Positions 47,501 through 58,014 of a stretch of DNA of 64,000 nucleotides are shown here, piece after piece. The position numbers and the translations under genes were made by a program. The notes under the pieces were generated by a model. That model searched no databases. It worked only from the letters and a program-made list of their open reading frames with translations, and was not told the DNA's origin. Within the stretch, counting starts at the first letter, position 1. Each line of letters starts with the position of its first letter. Origin of the DNA: Paracoccus zeaxanthinifaciens ATCC 21588 (GTDB lineage Bacteria > Pseudomonadota > Alphaproteobacteria > Rhodobacterales > Rhodobacteraceae); NCBI RefSeq assembly GCF_000420145.1, contig NZ_ATUJ01000001.1, positions 303,887 through 367,886 of the forward strand, read 5' to 3'.

Positions 47501-49088
47501 GCGCGGGCGCATCGCCGCGCAGGGCGATCTGGCGTTCGATGGTCTCCTGGATCGTCGCCGCATCCTCGGTCGGGCCGTCATCGTTGCGGGCGACATGGGC
47601 GGCCCGACCCCGCGCGATCGTCGGCGCACTGGCGATGGGCTGGTCGGGGTCTGCTGCGGACAAGGCCTCGATCACGTCGGCGATGGGCTGCCATGCAGCG
47701 GCGGACAGCCGTGTGGTGTCGATCCAAAGATCGATCCCTGCGGCCTCACCCGATGCGGGGGCGATGCAGATCGCGCATCCCGCAGGCGCCTGTCCGGGGT
47801 CCTTGGCGATGATCAGACCCGGGATGCCCGGATGCGAAAGCTCGGGCGCGCGCCGGACCAGATCGGCCATGATGCCCCCCCTGGCATCGTTCTCGGCCCG
47901 CCCCTTGGTCAGCAGACCGGCCAGTTGCGCAAGGGTCAGATCCTCGGCCTCGACCGCAAGCGGCTTCCATCCCAGCAGATGCCCCGCCGCGCTTTCCGGC
48001 AGATCGCATCCTTGGGCGATATCGAAGCCGGTAGAGCCGGTCATCCGCGTCACGGCTCCGACGATCGCGGCAAGTGCGAGGTCGAAATCCTGAGGTCGCG
48101 CCAAGGCTATGGTCCGGGGCAGCCAGTCGGGCGCCTGATCCGACGAGGTCGTCCCCGGCACCGAAAGCGGGGCAAGCCGTGCAAGGCGCTTGCGCCAGAA
48201 CGCATCATGCCTGGCGGCCAGAGCCATCGCAGCGTCGCGCGCCGCATCATGCTGCGGCAGTGGCAGCACCTCTCCCTCGGTCACGCCGCGGATGGGCGAC
48301 AGACGAACCGCGCCCGTAGCGCAGGCGACCAGCGCGTGATCCTCGCCGACCCCGAGCACCGTTCCAGGCATGCCGCTTGCCGAAACAGGCTCGGCGCGGT
48401 CCACGAATTGGACGCCCTTCGACGATGCGATGCGCGGCCTCAGAAGCGGGTTCCAATAGGGCCCGTGATCCAGCGCGTCGACCATCCGAGCGACATCCTC
48501 GGCCGGTTTCGCGAAGTCCAGCAGACCCGCATTGGACGGACGATCGGCCTTCATGTGGCGGCGCAAGGGTGCCGCATTCTGCGGAGTGCCGCCATCCTCG
48601 CCCTTTTCGAGCATCTCGACCAGCCGAGGCAGGCTCTGCAGCGCCACCTCCCAGCAGCGAGCGTTCAGCGTCAGCGCGGTATCGCCCCGCTGGACGGGAA
48701 CGGGCGCGCGCAGAAGGATCGCGCCCTCGTCCACCCCGCCTTCGATCCGATGCCAGGTGATCGCGTGATCGGTTTCGCCCTCAAGCAGCGCCCAGACGGG
48801 CACGTTCAGACCCGCGCGTTCCGGCAAGGGGCCATCGTGGAAATTCACCGCGCAGCGGCGCGCCTTGCCCAAGGTCTCGGGCTTCAGGACATCCAGATTG
48901 GCGACGCTGAGGAGATAGTCGCAGTCCGCGGGCGCCCCCAGTGGCAGCCCCTGCGCGGCGGCCATCCGTGCCAGCTCGGGGTCCTTGACCGTGAAGGACA
49001 CGACACGATGCCCGCGGGCCTGGACAAGCCGCGCCGCCTCGAGCGCGAGCGAGGCGTTACCGATCAGCGCGAAATCAAGCTGGGTCAC
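44538..49088 (-). CDS. NRPS: formyltransferase, adenylation domain interrupted by luciferase-like monooxygenase, carrier protein
   Basis: 1516 residues from GTG 49088 (CGGAG upstream). (1) Formyltransferase domain, about 1-310, with catalytic Asn82, His84 (VNFHDGPLP) and Asp120. (2) About 200 residues resembling no complete domain; no HHxxxDG condensation motif. (3) Adenylation domain, core A3 near 655, A4 FDISVLE at 700-706. (4) Flavin-dependent luciferase-like monooxygenase, about 738-1085, inserted between A4 and A5. (5) Adenylation resumes: A5 near 1172, A7 YRTGDL, A10 NRKIDRKSL near 1363. (6) Carrier domain with Ser1433 in LGGHSLL. Specificity residues by hand alignment to GrsA: D701, I702, L705, Q1121, A1147, G1149, M1172, I1180, closest to the glycine code. 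F-A-PCP is the layout of chain-initiation modules such as LgrA. Confidence 0.9.
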   Translation of the reverse strand: MTQLDFALIGNASLALEAARLVQARGHRVVSFTVKDPELARMAAAQGLPLGAPADCDYLLSVANLDVLKPETLGKARRCAVNFHDGPLPERAGLNVPVWALLEGETDHAITWHRIEGGVDEGAILLRAPVPVQRGDTALTLNARCWEVALQSLPRLVEMLEKGEDGGTPQNAAPLRRHMKADRPSNAGLLDFAKPAEDVARMVDALDHGPYWNPLLRPRIASSKGVQFVDRAEPVSASGMPGTVLGVGEDHALVACATGAVRLSPIRGVTEGEVLPLPQHDAARDAAMALAARHDAFWRKRLARLAPLSVPGTTSSDQAPDWLPRTIALARPQDFDLALAAIVGAVTRMTGSTGFDIAQGCDLPESAAGHLLGWKPLAVEAEDLTLAQLAGLLTKGRAENDARGGIMADLVRRAPELSHPGIPGLIIAKDPGQAPAGCAICIAPASGEAAGIDLWIDTTRLSAAAWQPIADVIEALSAADPDQPIASAPTIARGRAAHVARNDDGPTEDAATIQETIERQIALRGDAPALVFADRQLSYAELAAQSGRLARQLAAMGVGPGDPVGIYAPRGLGLVVGALAILRAGGAYVPLDPAYPDDRIAHYLADSGAKVVVADPAISGNLPRHEARVLHLDASGPEAEPARSAGGDLAYLIYTSGSTGKPKGVMVEHRNVINFFAGMDARIPTDGEPGTWLAVTSLSFDISVLEIFWTLSRGWKVVIAGDMLATGQGVPVQGGKRSGTAFSLFYWGNDDGAGPRKYDLLLNGARFADEHGFAAVWTPERHFHAFGGPYPNPSVTGAAVAAVTRNIGVRAGSCVAPLHHPARIAEEWAVIDNLTNGRAGLAIASGWQPDDFVLRPENAPPQNKPAMIETIDQLRRLWRGEEVEFPRADGTPFAVVTQPRPVSAELPVWVTTAGNPATWREAGRLGANVLTHLLGQSVQDIAARIPEYHEALREAGYDPADFTVTLMLHSFLSDSRDEAMEVAREPMKEYLRAAAALVKQYAWAFPAFKKPQGVTDPMSIDLSTLSDEEMDGILEFAFLRYFNDSGLFGTVDDAEGRIRELQAIGVNEIACLIDYGIPSAQVMEGLRHLAVLHDRVNPITETQGDYSIAAQIERHGVTHLQATPSMARLLLEDEATRKAMRGLRMIALGGEALSPGLLSDLRASSKARILNMYGPTETTIWSAVADLGPEGVSVWLGDPIAGTSLHLRDPLGQPVGDGVAGELWIGGAGVTRGYWERPEQTAKAFVETPEGVLYRTGDLCRREADGRLVFLGRVDQQVKLRGYRIELGEIEARMASLPGVREVAVIAKAEGDGERQLTGFVTGDEGLDVQGIRTALARDLPDFMVPLRIHRLDAMPLTPNRKIDRKSLAVMDVRPAPAPAPKPVTPQPATAPAAAQAMVGSDQEAGIAALMARILGLAEVRSEDNFFTLGGHSLLAVQLHRSLRDELGLQRASITDVFRFPVLRDLAAHLSAGKAPAEIKPAAPRPVVQAAAPVEDGRQDMMAARRALRAQMRPRR

Positions 49089-50064
49089 GACGATACTCCG
49101 AACGATTGATCTGCCGGGGACGGCCCGGCGCGAATGCATGGCGGATCAGGGCGGCGGCCTGACCCTTTGGGAAGGTGGGATCGTCGCGACCGATCGCCAT
49201 GCGAAGCCTGCGCACGGCCAGCCCGGCCAGATGGGCCGCTGTCGCCATCACCGCATAGGCGCGCCCGTGATTATGGCGGAAGTAGTGTTCACGCGACTGG
49301 AACCAGTAGTCCGGGGGAATCTTCCATTCCTTCATACCGGTGGTGGCCGAACCGATATGCGCGACGCGCGCCTCGGGCATGTAATGCGTCGGCCATCCGG
49401 CCTCGGCAGCGCGCCGGCACAGGTCCGTTTCCTCGAAATACAGGAAGAAAGCCTCGTCGAAGCCACCGATCCGCTCCAGGACATCCGCACGGATCATGAG
49501 GGAGGCGCCCGCGACCCAATCCACCGGCCCCGCCTGCTGCGGCATGGGCATGGCCACGATGCTGCGCGACAGGATACGAGAGATCGGACCGGTCTGGGCC
49601 GCGTTCTCGAACTCGCTCGCGACCGAGGGGAAGCGGAAATGCGTCTCGTGATGCCGACCGTCCGTTCCCTCGACGCGACTACCAAGCAGCCCGACATCGG
49701 GCCGGGCATCCATGTAATCACGCATCAGCCGGATCATGGACGGATCGGGGAACGCATCGGGATTAAGGATGAGGACATGGTCGACATCCGGGCCACCGGG
49801 CTGCTTCAGCCCGAAATTGTTGCCCGCCCCGAAGCCGCCGTTCCGCCCCGCCTGCAGGACCCGGACACGCCCCGATTCCGTCCAGCCGCGCGCGTCGGCG
49901 GACGAAAGCAGGGTTTCGAAACTGCCATCGCCGGAATCGTTGTCGACCAGGGTGATCAGCCCCTCGATCCCTTCCATCGCGAGCAAGGCCGTTTCGGCCG
50001 ACCGCAGCGCCATGTCGGCACTGCGCCAGTTCAGGATCACCACATGAACCGAGCCGGGTTTCAT
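49075..50064 (-). CDS. GT2 glycosyltransferase within the PKS-NRPS operon
   Basis: 329 residues. GT-A domain of the rhamnosyltransferase-like subgroup: [29 protein letters not shown] and the metal-binding [10 protein letters not shown], with the acceptor-side [16 protein letters not shown] block. A weak hydrophobic stretch near 280-295. ATGA overlap with the PKS upstream and 14-bp overlap with the NRPS downstream. Being inside the operon, it may glycosylate the PKS/NRPS product or attach it to the polysaccharide. Confidence 0.88.
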   Translation of the reverse strand: MKPGSVHVVILNWRSADMALRSAETALLAMEGIEGLITLVDNDSGDGSFETLLSSADARGWTESGRVRVLQAGRNGGFGAGNNFGLKQPGGPDVDHVLILNPDAFPDPSMIRLMRDYMDARPDVGLLGSRVEGTDGRHHETHFRFPSVASEFENAAQTGPISRILSRSIVAMPMPQQAGPVDWVAGASLMIRADVLERIGGFDEAFFLYFEETDLCRRAAEAGWPTHYMPEARVAHIGSATTGMKEWKIPPDYWFQSREHYFRHNHGRAYAVMATAAHLAGLAVRRLRMAIGRDDPTFPKGQAAALIRHAFAPGRPRQINRSEYRRDPA

Positions 50065-53000
50065 TCCGCGGCCTCCTGTCTACCAGATCGCACCTGCCTG
50101 TCCGCCTCGCCCAGCTCGTCGCGCATGCGCGCGGCAAGCACCCGCACGCAAGGCTCCAGGACCATGCTGTCGTGGTCCCCAGGCACCTCCTCGACGGCCA
50201 GGTTCGGCATCCAGGGCGTCCAGAGATTGTCGTGATAGACGTATTCCCTGGCGCTGCTGACATGCTGACCGTCCGAGACCGCGAAACGGCGATCCAGCCG
50301 CGGACGATAGAGCGTCACCGGGCCGGCCCATTGTTCCATCCGGAACTTCGGCAGCGCGCTCAGGAATGCCGCGTGGATCGCGGCGTTGTGGAAGCCGCCT
50401 GCCGCGGCCTCTGCCCGAGGTCGGCGGCGGGCGCGTTCATAGGCGATCTTGTTGCGCGCCCAGTCCACGAAGAAGCGTGGACCCTGTTCGCGGATTTCGG
50501 CGGCACGGATCAGCAGCTTGTCCTTGCGGGTCAAGGTCGGTCGCAGCGGAACCGGGGTATCCAGCATCACCAGCCGCGCGATTTCGTGACCCCGGGCGTC
50601 CAGCTGTCTCGCGATTTCCAGCGCGGTGAGGCCACCGCCCGAGAAGCCCGCGACAAGATAGGGTCCCTCGGGCTGGATGGTCAGGATTTCCTCGATGCAG
50701 CTTGCCGCGGCTTCGGCCAGCGTCTCGTGCGGCGGCGCGTCGCCGAACAGGCCCTGCGCCTGAAGCCCCCAGACGGGACGGTCAGGCGACAGCCTTTGCG
50801 CCAGCGACCGCAGGTTCAGGACGTTGCCGAACATGCCGGCGACGATGAACAGAGGCGTGCCGCCCCCGGCCGCACCCTGGCTCATGGGCACCAGATGCGT
50901 GTATTCGCCCGCCTGCTGATCGGACGCGCGCTTCTCGGTTGCGCCGCCTTCGGGGCTGGCGCCGATCCTGCCTTCGATCAGCTTCGCAAGGCCCGCGACA
51001 TTCGGGGCCTCGAACAGGGTCGCAAGCGGCAGGTCCAGCCCATAGGCCTTGCGGATCATCGCGAACAGGCGCACGGCGATCAGCGAATGCCCCCCAAGGT
51101 CGAAGAATCCGTCATCGACGCCGACCTTGCTGACACCCAGAAGATCGCGGAAGAAACCTGCCAGGCTGCGTTCCAGATCGTTGCGGGGTTCGACATAATC
51201 GTGATCCAGCTCGGGGCGGTCGAAGCTTTGGCCGGTGGACATGTCGCGGGCACGACTGGTCCGCGTTTCATGCGCGATCAGCCCCGGCAGGTCCATGCTC
51301 GAGATGGCGATCTGCCCCAGCCCGCTGGCGATGCCGCGCATCAGCAGTTCAGGCCCCAGCGCGGGCGGAATCCCCTGAGAGATCATCTCACCCAGCCTGT
51401 CATTCGAAGGCCGCGCGGCGGCCTCGGGGGCGGTGGGCTGCGCCTGAAGCTGCGCGGATGGGGCCGCATCCAGACGGCGAAGCGTCAGCCCCTCGACCTC
51501 GATCAGGACATTGCCCTGGGGATCGGTCAGGGTCACGTCGAACGATGCGTAACCCTCGCCCGCATCGGACGCCCGGACATGACTGATGACTGCCTGGGGC
51601 AGCACGGCATGCACCTCGACCGAACGGTAGGACAGCGGCACCCAGAGTTGCCTCCGGTCGTAGCCGGGGACAAGCGCCATGGCCCAACCGGTGGCGATGT
51701 CCAGCAGCGCAGGGTGCAGAAGATAGCCTTCGTCCAGATCGCCCCGCACCGCATCCGGCAGGCGCAGCTCGGCCAGCCCTTCGCCGTCCTTCAACCAAGT
51801 TGCCGTCAGGACACGCCAGCGCGGCCCGAATGCCATCTGGCCTTCCTGAGCCGATTCAAGCGCGTACCCGGTCGGTGCATGATCGACACGCATGCCGGCC
51901 CGCAGACCCGCAATGTCCAGATGCCCGGCGCGCGACCTTGCCGCCACCACCCGCGCTTCGGCGATGGCCACCACGCCGTCGCCCGCCGCCGCCTCGAGCC
52001 GGAACTCGGCCTCGTCCTCTCGCGGGGTCAGGGTCGCGCGGAAGGCACGTTGCGTGCCATCCTCGACCGTCAGGGGGTGCATGAAGGTCAGATCGCGCAG
52101 CCGCCATGGCAGGGCATGCCCGCCAGAGCGCAAAGCCTGGGCGGCAATCTCGATCGTGCCGGTTCCGGGCAGCAGCGCCACGCCGTCGCGCGTCCGGTGC
52201 TCCGCGATGATCCAGTCGTCGGATGCCAGCACCCCGCTGAAGCGATGCCCGCCATCGACGGCGGTCCTGGTCGTCAGCAAGGGCTGGTCCGCCGGTTCCG
52301 GCGCAGCCTCGCTTCCGGCCCCGCTGACCGCATCGGCTGCCATGCCGATCTGCGACCAGACGCCCCAGTTCACCGCAGTCACCTGGCCGAAGGCCGCGAT
52401 CCCCGCACTTGCGACCGCATTCAGGTATTCATTCGCCGCCACATAGTCGACCTGCCCCGTCGCCGCAATCTCGGTCGAGGTGGACGAGAACAATATCGTC
52501 CGCCGCACCGGAGTCTCGGCCAGCACGTGCGCAAGGTTGCGCGTCCCGTGCAACTTGGCGGCGAAGACATCCTCGACCTCGGCCCCGGTCTTGGCCAGCA
52601 TCGGCGCGTCGGCGACGGTCCCTGCCGCGTGGATCAGGTCCGTGATCCGGCCCACATCCCTGCGGATTCCCTCGACAGCCTGCGCCAGCTGCGCGGCATC
52701 CGCGACATCCGCCACCGCGATGGTGACGCGCGCCCCGGCCGCGCGCAGTTCGGACAGGGCCGCAAGCCTGCGGGATTCGCGATTGTCGGGATCTGCCGCG
52801 ATGCGTTCCGCCCATTCCTGCTCGGGCGGCAGCGCACGCCTTGCCAGCAGAACGACCCGGGCACCCCGATCAAGGGCCAGCCATTGTGTCAGGCGCAGCG
52901 CGATCCCGCCAAGCCCGCCGGTGATCAGCACCACGGAATCGGCGTTGAACTCGTCCTGCTCGGGCGGCGGCAGCTGTTGCGCCTTCAGCCGGCGGGCATG

Positions 53001-56000
53001 ACGGCGCCCGTCGCGCCATGCGGTCCGCGCGGGCGGCGTCGGATCAAGAAGGTCCTCGACCAGCCTGTCGGCAAGCGCATCCGGCCTGCCCTGCGGCGCG
53101 GGCACATCGATGCTGCGCGCCGAAAGCCAGGGAAACTCTCGCATTCCGACCGCGAGCGGGCCAAGAACCATCGCCTTTTCGGGAGAGATCACCTTTTCGA
53201 CAGCGATGCTTGCGGCGCCCGAGGTCACAGCGACCAACGACACCGGCGCCCCGCCACCTTCGGAGGCAAGGGCACGGATCAGGTGGAACAGCGCGTAGAA
53301 ACCCTGTTCGATATGGCGGTGGAAGGGTGAAAACCCTGCCCGCGCACCGCTGCGCGTCGCGTCGGGAACCAGCCAGAAGCTGACGATGTGATCCGGCAGC
53401 CGGTTCTGGGTCGTCAGGCTTGCGATCAGAAGGTCGAAATCCGAGGCACCGTTCTCCGGTGCCACCATGAAGCCGTCATCCGATACCTGCGCGAAGGAAT
53501 CGCCGGGCCTCAGTTCGATCACCTCGTGGCCTGCTGCGCGGAGCCGCCTGACCACCGCGTCGCCCAGGCCGGAATCGTCGTTCATGACCAGCCAGCGTGC
53601 CGGTTCGCCGATGGGCCGTCCATCGCTGTCCAGTTCGACATCTGGCGCCGAAAGCCGCCATGTCGGTCGCCAGCCCCAGCCCTCGTGGTCCGGAAGCCGC
53701 ATGGGCATCGCGTCGGCCTCGGGGTCGGCGGAGGTCCCCGTCGCGGGTTCGATGAAGAAACGGCGGCTCTGGAAGACATAGCCCGGCAGGGGCACGCGAA
53801 GACGCCGCTCTCCCCAGATGACATCCCAATCGAGATCGAGCCCGGCCGCCCAGAGGCGCGCGAAGGCCAGCAGGAAAAACTCGTCATCCTCGATCTTCTG
53901 GTCCGGGTGCCGCAGGCTGCTGACGACGTGCTGGGGCGATGCCCCGCAGGCCTGCGCCAGCGATGCCATCGCCCGACCCGGCCCCACCTCGAGGAACAAT
54001 GTCCCCGGCACCTCGCGCAGAATCGCGATGCCGCCCGCGAAATCGACATGGTTCCGCAGATGCGCCACCCAATAGCCCGGATCGGTCGCCTCGGCATCCG
54101 TCATCCAGGTGCCCGTCCGGTTCGAGATCAGCGGAATCTTCGGAGCGCTGAGCGCGATGCCGCGAAGGAAATCCTCGAACTCGGCCAGGATCGGTTCCAG
54201 CATGCGCGAATGCGCGGCGATATCGATGGCAATGCGCTGGCATTCGATGCCGCGCGCGGTCAGTCGGGACTGCAGGGCGTCGATCAGGTCCTGCGCCCCG
54301 GATGCGACCGACAGGCCGGGCGCGTTGATCGCCGCAAGATCAAGCCCGTCCCCCGCCTCGGCCATCAGCTCTTCGGCGGACAAGGCGACGCTGAGCATTC
54401 CGCCGGGGGCAATGCGATCCATCAGCCTGCCGCGCAGCTCGACCAGGGCGATGCAGTCCTCGAAGGACATGACGCCCGCGATGCATGCGGCGGTATTCTC
54501 GCCCATGGAGTGGCCCGCCAGCGCATCGGGCGTGACGCCCCAGCTGATCCACAGCTTCGCCAGCGCATATTCGACCATCATGATCAGCGGCAGCTGCACC
54601 GAGGGCCGGCTGAGTGCTGCGACGGCGGCAGCCTGGTCCTCAGGCTCGGGGATCCAGATGGATCTCGCGTCCCGACCCGTCAGGGATTCGAGCACTGCAA
54701 GCCCGCGGTCCATCCATTCCCGGAAGACGGGCTCGGTCTCGTAGAGTCCGCGTCCCATCTGCACGAATTGCACGCCCCCGCCCGGGAACAGGAACGAGAC
54801 GCGCGGCGCCTGCGCCGGTCGGTCGTGGTTGAAGACCCTGCGCGGATCGTTCGTCTCCAACAGGTCGGCAGCCTCGGCGGGATTGGCCGCCACCAGGACG
54901 CGGCGCTTGTCGAAGACGGTGCGCCCTTGCTGGAGGGTAAAGCCGACATCGGCAAGGTCGGCATCGGGATTGTCGCGCAGCCAGGCAGCCAGGGCCTTGG
55001 CGTTCGCGTCCAGCGCCGCGCGGTTCCGCCCGGAAACGACCAGGGGCTGCACGGGCCAATCGGACGGATCGCCGGATATCCGGGCCGGAGCCTCGTCCAC
55101 GACGACATGGGCGTTGGTTCCCCCGACACCCAACGCGTTCACACCTGCCCGTGCGGGCCGGTCGGGATGGCTGGGCCAAGGCTGCAGGCTGGCTGCAACC
55201 GAGAACGGTCCCGAGGCGAAATCGATGACGGGGTTCGGCGCCTCGTAGCCCAGGCTTGGCGGGATCTGCCGGTGATGCAGGGACAGCGCCACCTTGATGA
55301 GCCCCGCGCCACCCGCCGCAGTATCCAGGTGGCCGATATTGGTCTTGACCGAACCGATGGCGGTGCGCCCTCCGGGGGATCCAAGCGCGAAGGCCTCGGT
55401 CAGGGCCGCGACCTCGATCGGATCGCCAAGTCGCGTTCCCGTCCCGTGGCATTCGACGTAATCGATGGTGGCGGCATCGACGCCCGCCAGCAGATGCGCC
55501 TCGGCGACGGCCGCGGCCTGCCCCTCGACGCTTGGTGCAAGATAACCTGCCTTGGCCGCCCCGTCGTTGTTGATCGCGCTGCCGCGGATCACGGCCCAGA
55601 TATGGTCGCCGTCAGCGATTGCATCCGCCATGCGCCGCAGAACGACGACAGCCGTGCCGCTGCCGAAGACGGTCCCTTCCGAACGGTGATCGAAGGCACG
55701 GCAATGCCCGTCCGGCGACAGGATCTCGTTCGGCTTGTACATATAGCCGCGGCCCTGCGGAAACTCGATGGTGACGCCCCCGGCCAGCGCGGTGTCGCAA
55801 TCCCCTGCAATCAGGGCCTGCGCCGCGGCATGCACCGCCACCAGAGAGGTCGAGCAGGCGGTCTGCACGGAAACGCTGGGGCCTCGCAGGTCCAGCGCAT
55901 GGCTGACGCGGGTCGCAAGGAAATCCTTGTCGTTACCCGTGTGCCGCAGCAGGAACATTCCGGTTTCTTCGACCAGATCGCGATTGCTGCATATATTGAC

Positions 56001-56408
56001 GGCAAAGTAACTTCCCATTCCGCAACCGGCCCAGACGCCCACCGATCCCAGATTGTCGGGACGGTGTCCGGCATGTTCGATCGCATGCCAGCAGCATTCG
56101 AGGAACTTGCGATGCTGCGGGTCCATGATCGCGGCATCCTTCGGGCTGAGCCCGAAGAACTCGGCGTCGAACATGTCGTATCCGTCCAGCAATGCCGCGT
56201 GGGGAACATAGTCCGGATGGGCGATGCGCGCGGCAATTTCCCCTGCGGCTTCAAGCTCTTGCTGGCTGAGGGGACGAATGGATTCGATGCCGTCCCGCAG
56301 GTTGCGCCAGAACTGGGCGACATCCGACGCGCCCGGCACGTCGATGCCCATTCCCACGATCGCAATGTCGCCATCACCAAAAGGATGCGCCGTCGAACCA
56401 GGGCCCAT
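50061..56408 (-). CDS. Type I polyketide synthase, KS-AT-KR-DH-ACP-TE
   Basis: 2115 residues from ATG 56408 (GCGAGG upstream). Ketosynthase, about 14-440, with complete triad Cys185 (TACSTS), His321 (ECHGTGT) and His360 (IGHLDTA). Acyltransferase with Ser634 in GHSMGE and an AAHS motif; malonyl is the default guess. Ketoreductase with GGLGGIA near 1160 and Tyr1322. Dehydratase with His1404 and Asp1570 placed after the KR, opposite to the usual DH-KR order. Acyl carrier with Ser1775 in LGGHSL. Thioesterase with Ser1923 (GFSGG) and His2079. No enoylreductase. One extension module that would leave a 2,3-unsaturated acyl chain and release it. First gene of the PKS-GT-NRPS-PPTase operon. Confidence 0.92.
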   Translation of the reverse strand: MGPGSTAHPFGDGDIAIVGMGIDVPGASDVAQFWRNLRDGIESIRPLSQQELEAAGEIAARIAHPDYVPHAALLDGYDMFDAEFFGLSPKDAAIMDPQHRKFLECCWHAIEHAGHRPDNLGSVGVWAGCGMGSYFAVNICSNRDLVEETGMFLLRHTGNDKDFLATRVSHALDLRGPSVSVQTACSTSLVAVHAAAQALIAGDCDTALAGGVTIEFPQGRGYMYKPNEILSPDGHCRAFDHRSEGTVFGSGTAVVVLRRMADAIADGDHIWAVIRGSAINNDGAAKAGYLAPSVEGQAAAVAEAHLLAGVDAATIDYVECHGTGTRLGDPIEVAALTEAFALGSPGGRTAIGSVKTNIGHLDTAAGGAGLIKVALSLHHRQIPPSLGYEAPNPVIDFASGPFSVAASLQPWPSHPDRPARAGVNALGVGGTNAHVVVDEAPARISGDPSDWPVQPLVVSGRNRAALDANAKALAAWLRDNPDADLADVGFTLQQGRTVFDKRRVLVAANPAEAADLLETNDPRRVFNHDRPAQAPRVSFLFPGGGVQFVQMGRGLYETEPVFREWMDRGLAVLESLTGRDARSIWIPEPEDQAAAVAALSRPSVQLPLIMMVEYALAKLWISWGVTPDALAGHSMGENTAACIAGVMSFEDCIALVELRGRLMDRIAPGGMLSVALSAEELMAEAGDGLDLAAINAPGLSVASGAQDLIDALQSRLTARGIECQRIAIDIAAHSRMLEPILAEFEDFLRGIALSAPKIPLISNRTGTWMTDAEATDPGYWVAHLRNHVDFAGGIAILREVPGTLFLEVGPGRAMASLAQACGASPQHVVSSLRHPDQKIEDDEFFLLAFARLWAAGLDLDWDVIWGERRLRVPLPGYVFQSRRFFIEPATGTSADPEADAMPMRLPDHEGWGWRPTWRLSAPDVELDSDGRPIGEPARWLVMNDDSGLGDAVVRRLRAAGHEVIELRPGDSFAQVSDDGFMVAPENGASDFDLLIASLTTQNRLPDHIVSFWLVPDATRSGARAGFSPFHRHIEQGFYALFHLIRALASEGGGAPVSLVAVTSGAASIAVEKVISPEKAMVLGPLAVGMREFPWLSARSIDVPAPQGRPDALADRLVEDLLDPTPPARTAWRDGRRHARRLKAQQLPPPEQDEFNADSVVLITGGLGGIALRLTQWLALDRGARVVLLARRALPPEQEWAERIAADPDNRESRRLAALSELRAAGARVTIAVADVADAAQLAQAVEGIRRDVGRITDLIHAAGTVADAPMLAKTGAEVEDVFAAKLHGTRNLAHVLAETPVRRTILFSSTSTEIAATGQVDYVAANEYLNAVASAGIAAFGQVTAVNWGVWSQIGMAADAVSGAGSEAAPEPADQPLLTTRTAVDGGHRFSGVLASDDWIIAEHRTRDGVALLPGTGTIEIAAQALRSGGHALPWRLRDLTFMHPLTVEDGTQRAFRATLTPREDEAEFRLEAAAGDGVVAIAEARVVAARSRAGHLDIAGLRAGMRVDHAPTGYALESAQEGQMAFGPRWRVLTATWLKDGEGLAELRLPDAVRGDLDEGYLLHPALLDIATGWAMALVPGYDRRQLWVPLSYRSVEVHAVLPQAVISHVRASDAGEGYASFDVTLTDPQGNVLIEVEGLTLRRLDAAPSAQLQAQPTAPEAAARPSNDRLGEMISQGIPPALGPELLMRGIASGLGQIAISSMDLPGLIAHETRTSRARDMSTGQSFDRPELDHDYVEPRNDLERSLAGFFRDLLGVSKVGVDDGFFDLGGHSLIAVRLFAMIRKAYGLDLPLATLFEAPNVAGLAKLIEGRIGASPEGGATEKRASDQQAGEYTHLVPMSQGAAGGGTPLFIVAGMFGNVLNLRSLAQRLSPDRPVWGLQAQGLFGDAPPHETLAEAAASCIEEILTIQPEGPYLVAGFSGGGLTALEIARQLDARGHEIARLVMLDTPVPLRPTLTRKDKLLIRAAEIREQGPRFFVDWARNKIAYERARRRPRAEAAAGGFHNAAIHAAFLSALPKFRMEQWAGPVTLYRPRLDRRFAVSDGQHVSSAREYVYHDNLWTPWMPNLAVEEVPGDHDSMVLEPCVRVLAARMRDELGEADRQVRSGRQEAAE

Positions 56409-56602
56409 GATTGCCTCGCGATTATTCAAACTTCGACCAAGAAAAACAGACAGGCACGCGCCCGGCAAACTTTCTTCTCGCATATGCCGCTGCGATTCAC
56501 AAATACCATGAGGGGATTCCGAAGAAACCTGTCCATAATGATGATGGAAAATGCGGCCACGCTGCGCTAGACCCGTTCTCGGCATCAATAGAGAGCCGCG
56601 TA
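56409..56602. promoter_or_regulatory. Divergent intergenic region between PKS and polymerase operons
   Basis: 194 bp, AT-richer than the flanks, containing the start-proximal region of two large divergent operons. No clear -35/-10 pair or inverted repeat seen by eye. Shared regulation of both operons is plausible. Confidence 0.4.
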
Positions 56603-58000
56603 GTGGGTAATTCGATCGCTTTTATGGTCCTGGGCTCCTGGCCTGTGGTTGCGGCATTCATCTTTGCCCGCTTCACGGTCGAGCGTGCGCTGATCCTGAC
56701 GGTCCTTGCCGGCTATCTGGCGCTGCCCCCCGTCACCAGCATCAACCTGCCGCTTCTTCCCGATCTGGAAAAGAACAGCATGATCGCCCTGACGGCGACA
56801 TTCGGCGCCCTTCTGTGCAAGCGCCACGCCGAAAACGCGGCGCCCCGGCTGGAACCATGGCTGGGCGCGTTGATCGTATTGTGGCTGGTCACACCGCTGG
56901 TGACGGCCATGACGAATACCGAACCGCTGGTCGACGGGGCCGTCTTCCGTCCGGGCATGAGCCTCAGCGAAGGCATTGCGAACATGCTGTCCGCCGCGAT
57001 CGAGATCGCCCCCTTCCTGTTGGGCTTCTGGCTGCTTTCGTCCGAAAAGGCGATCCGGGAATGGCTGTTCGCGCTGGTCGGAGCGGCGCTAATCTACAGC
57101 ATCCCCATGATGATGGAGGTGCGTCTCAGCCCGCAGCTGAACGTCTGGATCTACGGGTTCTTCGCCCATGATTTCAGCCAGACGATCCGCTATGGCGGCT
57201 TCCGCCCGATGGTGTTCCTGACGCATGGGCTGTGGGTCGCGATGTTCACCGCGATGGCGCTGATGGCCTCGGCCGCGCTGCTGCGGATCGCCGGCCCCGA
57301 GGATCGCGCCCGCAGGCAGCTGATCGTGATCTATCTGTTCGCGGTGCTGATCCTGTGCAAGAGCCTGGCCTCGATCCTCTATGCGCTTGCGCTGGTGCCC
57401 CTGATCCTGCTCGCGCGGCCGCATCGGCAAATTACGGTCGCGACGGTTCTGGCCGTGGCGGTGCTGCTCTATCCCCTTGCGCAATGGCTGCGCATCTTCC
57501 CTGTCGAGCCCCTGATCGACTTCCTGACCGGCCTTGATGCCGAACGTGCGCATTCGCTCAACTTCCGCTTCATGAACGAGTTCACGCTTCTGGACCGCGC
57601 GACCGAGAAGATGCTTGCGGGCTGGGGCGGCTGGGGGCGCAACCAGGTCGTCGACCCGGTGTCCGGGCTGTTCGTGACCGTCACCGACGGATACTGGATC
57701 GTCGTGATGACGACATTCGGGCTCCTGGGTTATGTCGGCAGTTACGGGCTGCTGTGCGGCGCGGTGATCCGGGCCGGACTGGCCGCACGCAAAGGTGTCG
57801 TCAGCCATGCCTCGGCGGGGCTTGCGATCCTGCTGTCGGCCAGTCTCGTGGACCTGATCCCCAACGCGACACTGGTCAGCCTGACATGGCTCTCGGCGGG
57901 AGCGCTGACGGGCTATGCGGTTCGCGGGGCGCAATCGACCCAATCGACGGCGCAACCCGTCGCAGCACGCAAGCCCGCCTTCCGGGCGATAATCGGTTGA
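56603..58000 (+). CDS. O-antigen polymerase/ligase-like membrane protein (Wzy-type)
   Basis: 465 residues from GTG 56603 (GAGAG upstream; ATG 56624 also possible). About ten to twelve hydrophobic segments with one larger periplasmic loop near residues 330-375, the layout of Wzy polymerases and WaaL-type ligases. An Arg-Phe-Arg-like patch (SIGHT of FRFMNEF near 345) lies in the loop. No sharper signature. Polymerises or ligates repeat units in the periplasm. Starts an operon with GMC oxidoreductase, SGNH-like protein, flippase and two transferases. Confidence 0.72.
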   Translation: MGNSIAFMVLGSWPVVAAFIFARFTVERALILTVLAGYLALPPVTSINLPLLPDLEKNSMIALTATFGALLCKRHAENAAPRLEPWLGALIVLWLVTPLVTAMTNTEPLVDGAVFRPGMSLSEGIANMLSAAIEIAPFLLGFWLLSSEKAIREWLFALVGAALIYSIPMMMEVRLSPQLNVWIYGFFAHDFSQTIRYGGFRPMVFLTHGLWVAMFTAMALMASAALLRIAGPEDRARRQLIVIYLFAVLILCKSLASILYALALVPLILLARPHRQITVATVLAVAVLLYPLAQWLRIFPVEPLIDFLTGLDAERAHSLNFRFMNEFTLLDRATEKMLAGWGGWGRNQVVDPVSGLFVTVTDGYWIVVMTTFGLLGYVGSYGLLCGAVIRAGLAARKGVVSHASAGLAILLSASLVDLIPNATLVSLTWLSAGALTGYAVRGAQSTQSTAQPVAARKPAFRAIIG

Positions 58001-58014
58001 GCGGGGATCTACGC

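Noticed and set aside
44118..49109. 1663-codon open frame on the plus strand opposite the NRPS
   Set aside because: Translation is low-complexity Arg/Gly/His-rich sequence with no domain, the usual antisense shadow of a high-GC gene; the minus strand has complete NRPS motifs.
50172..56570. Two long plus-strand open frames (1052 and 1060 codons) opposite the PKS
   Set aside because: Same antisense shadow effect; no ribosome sites, no motifs, while the minus strand carries full catalytic triads.
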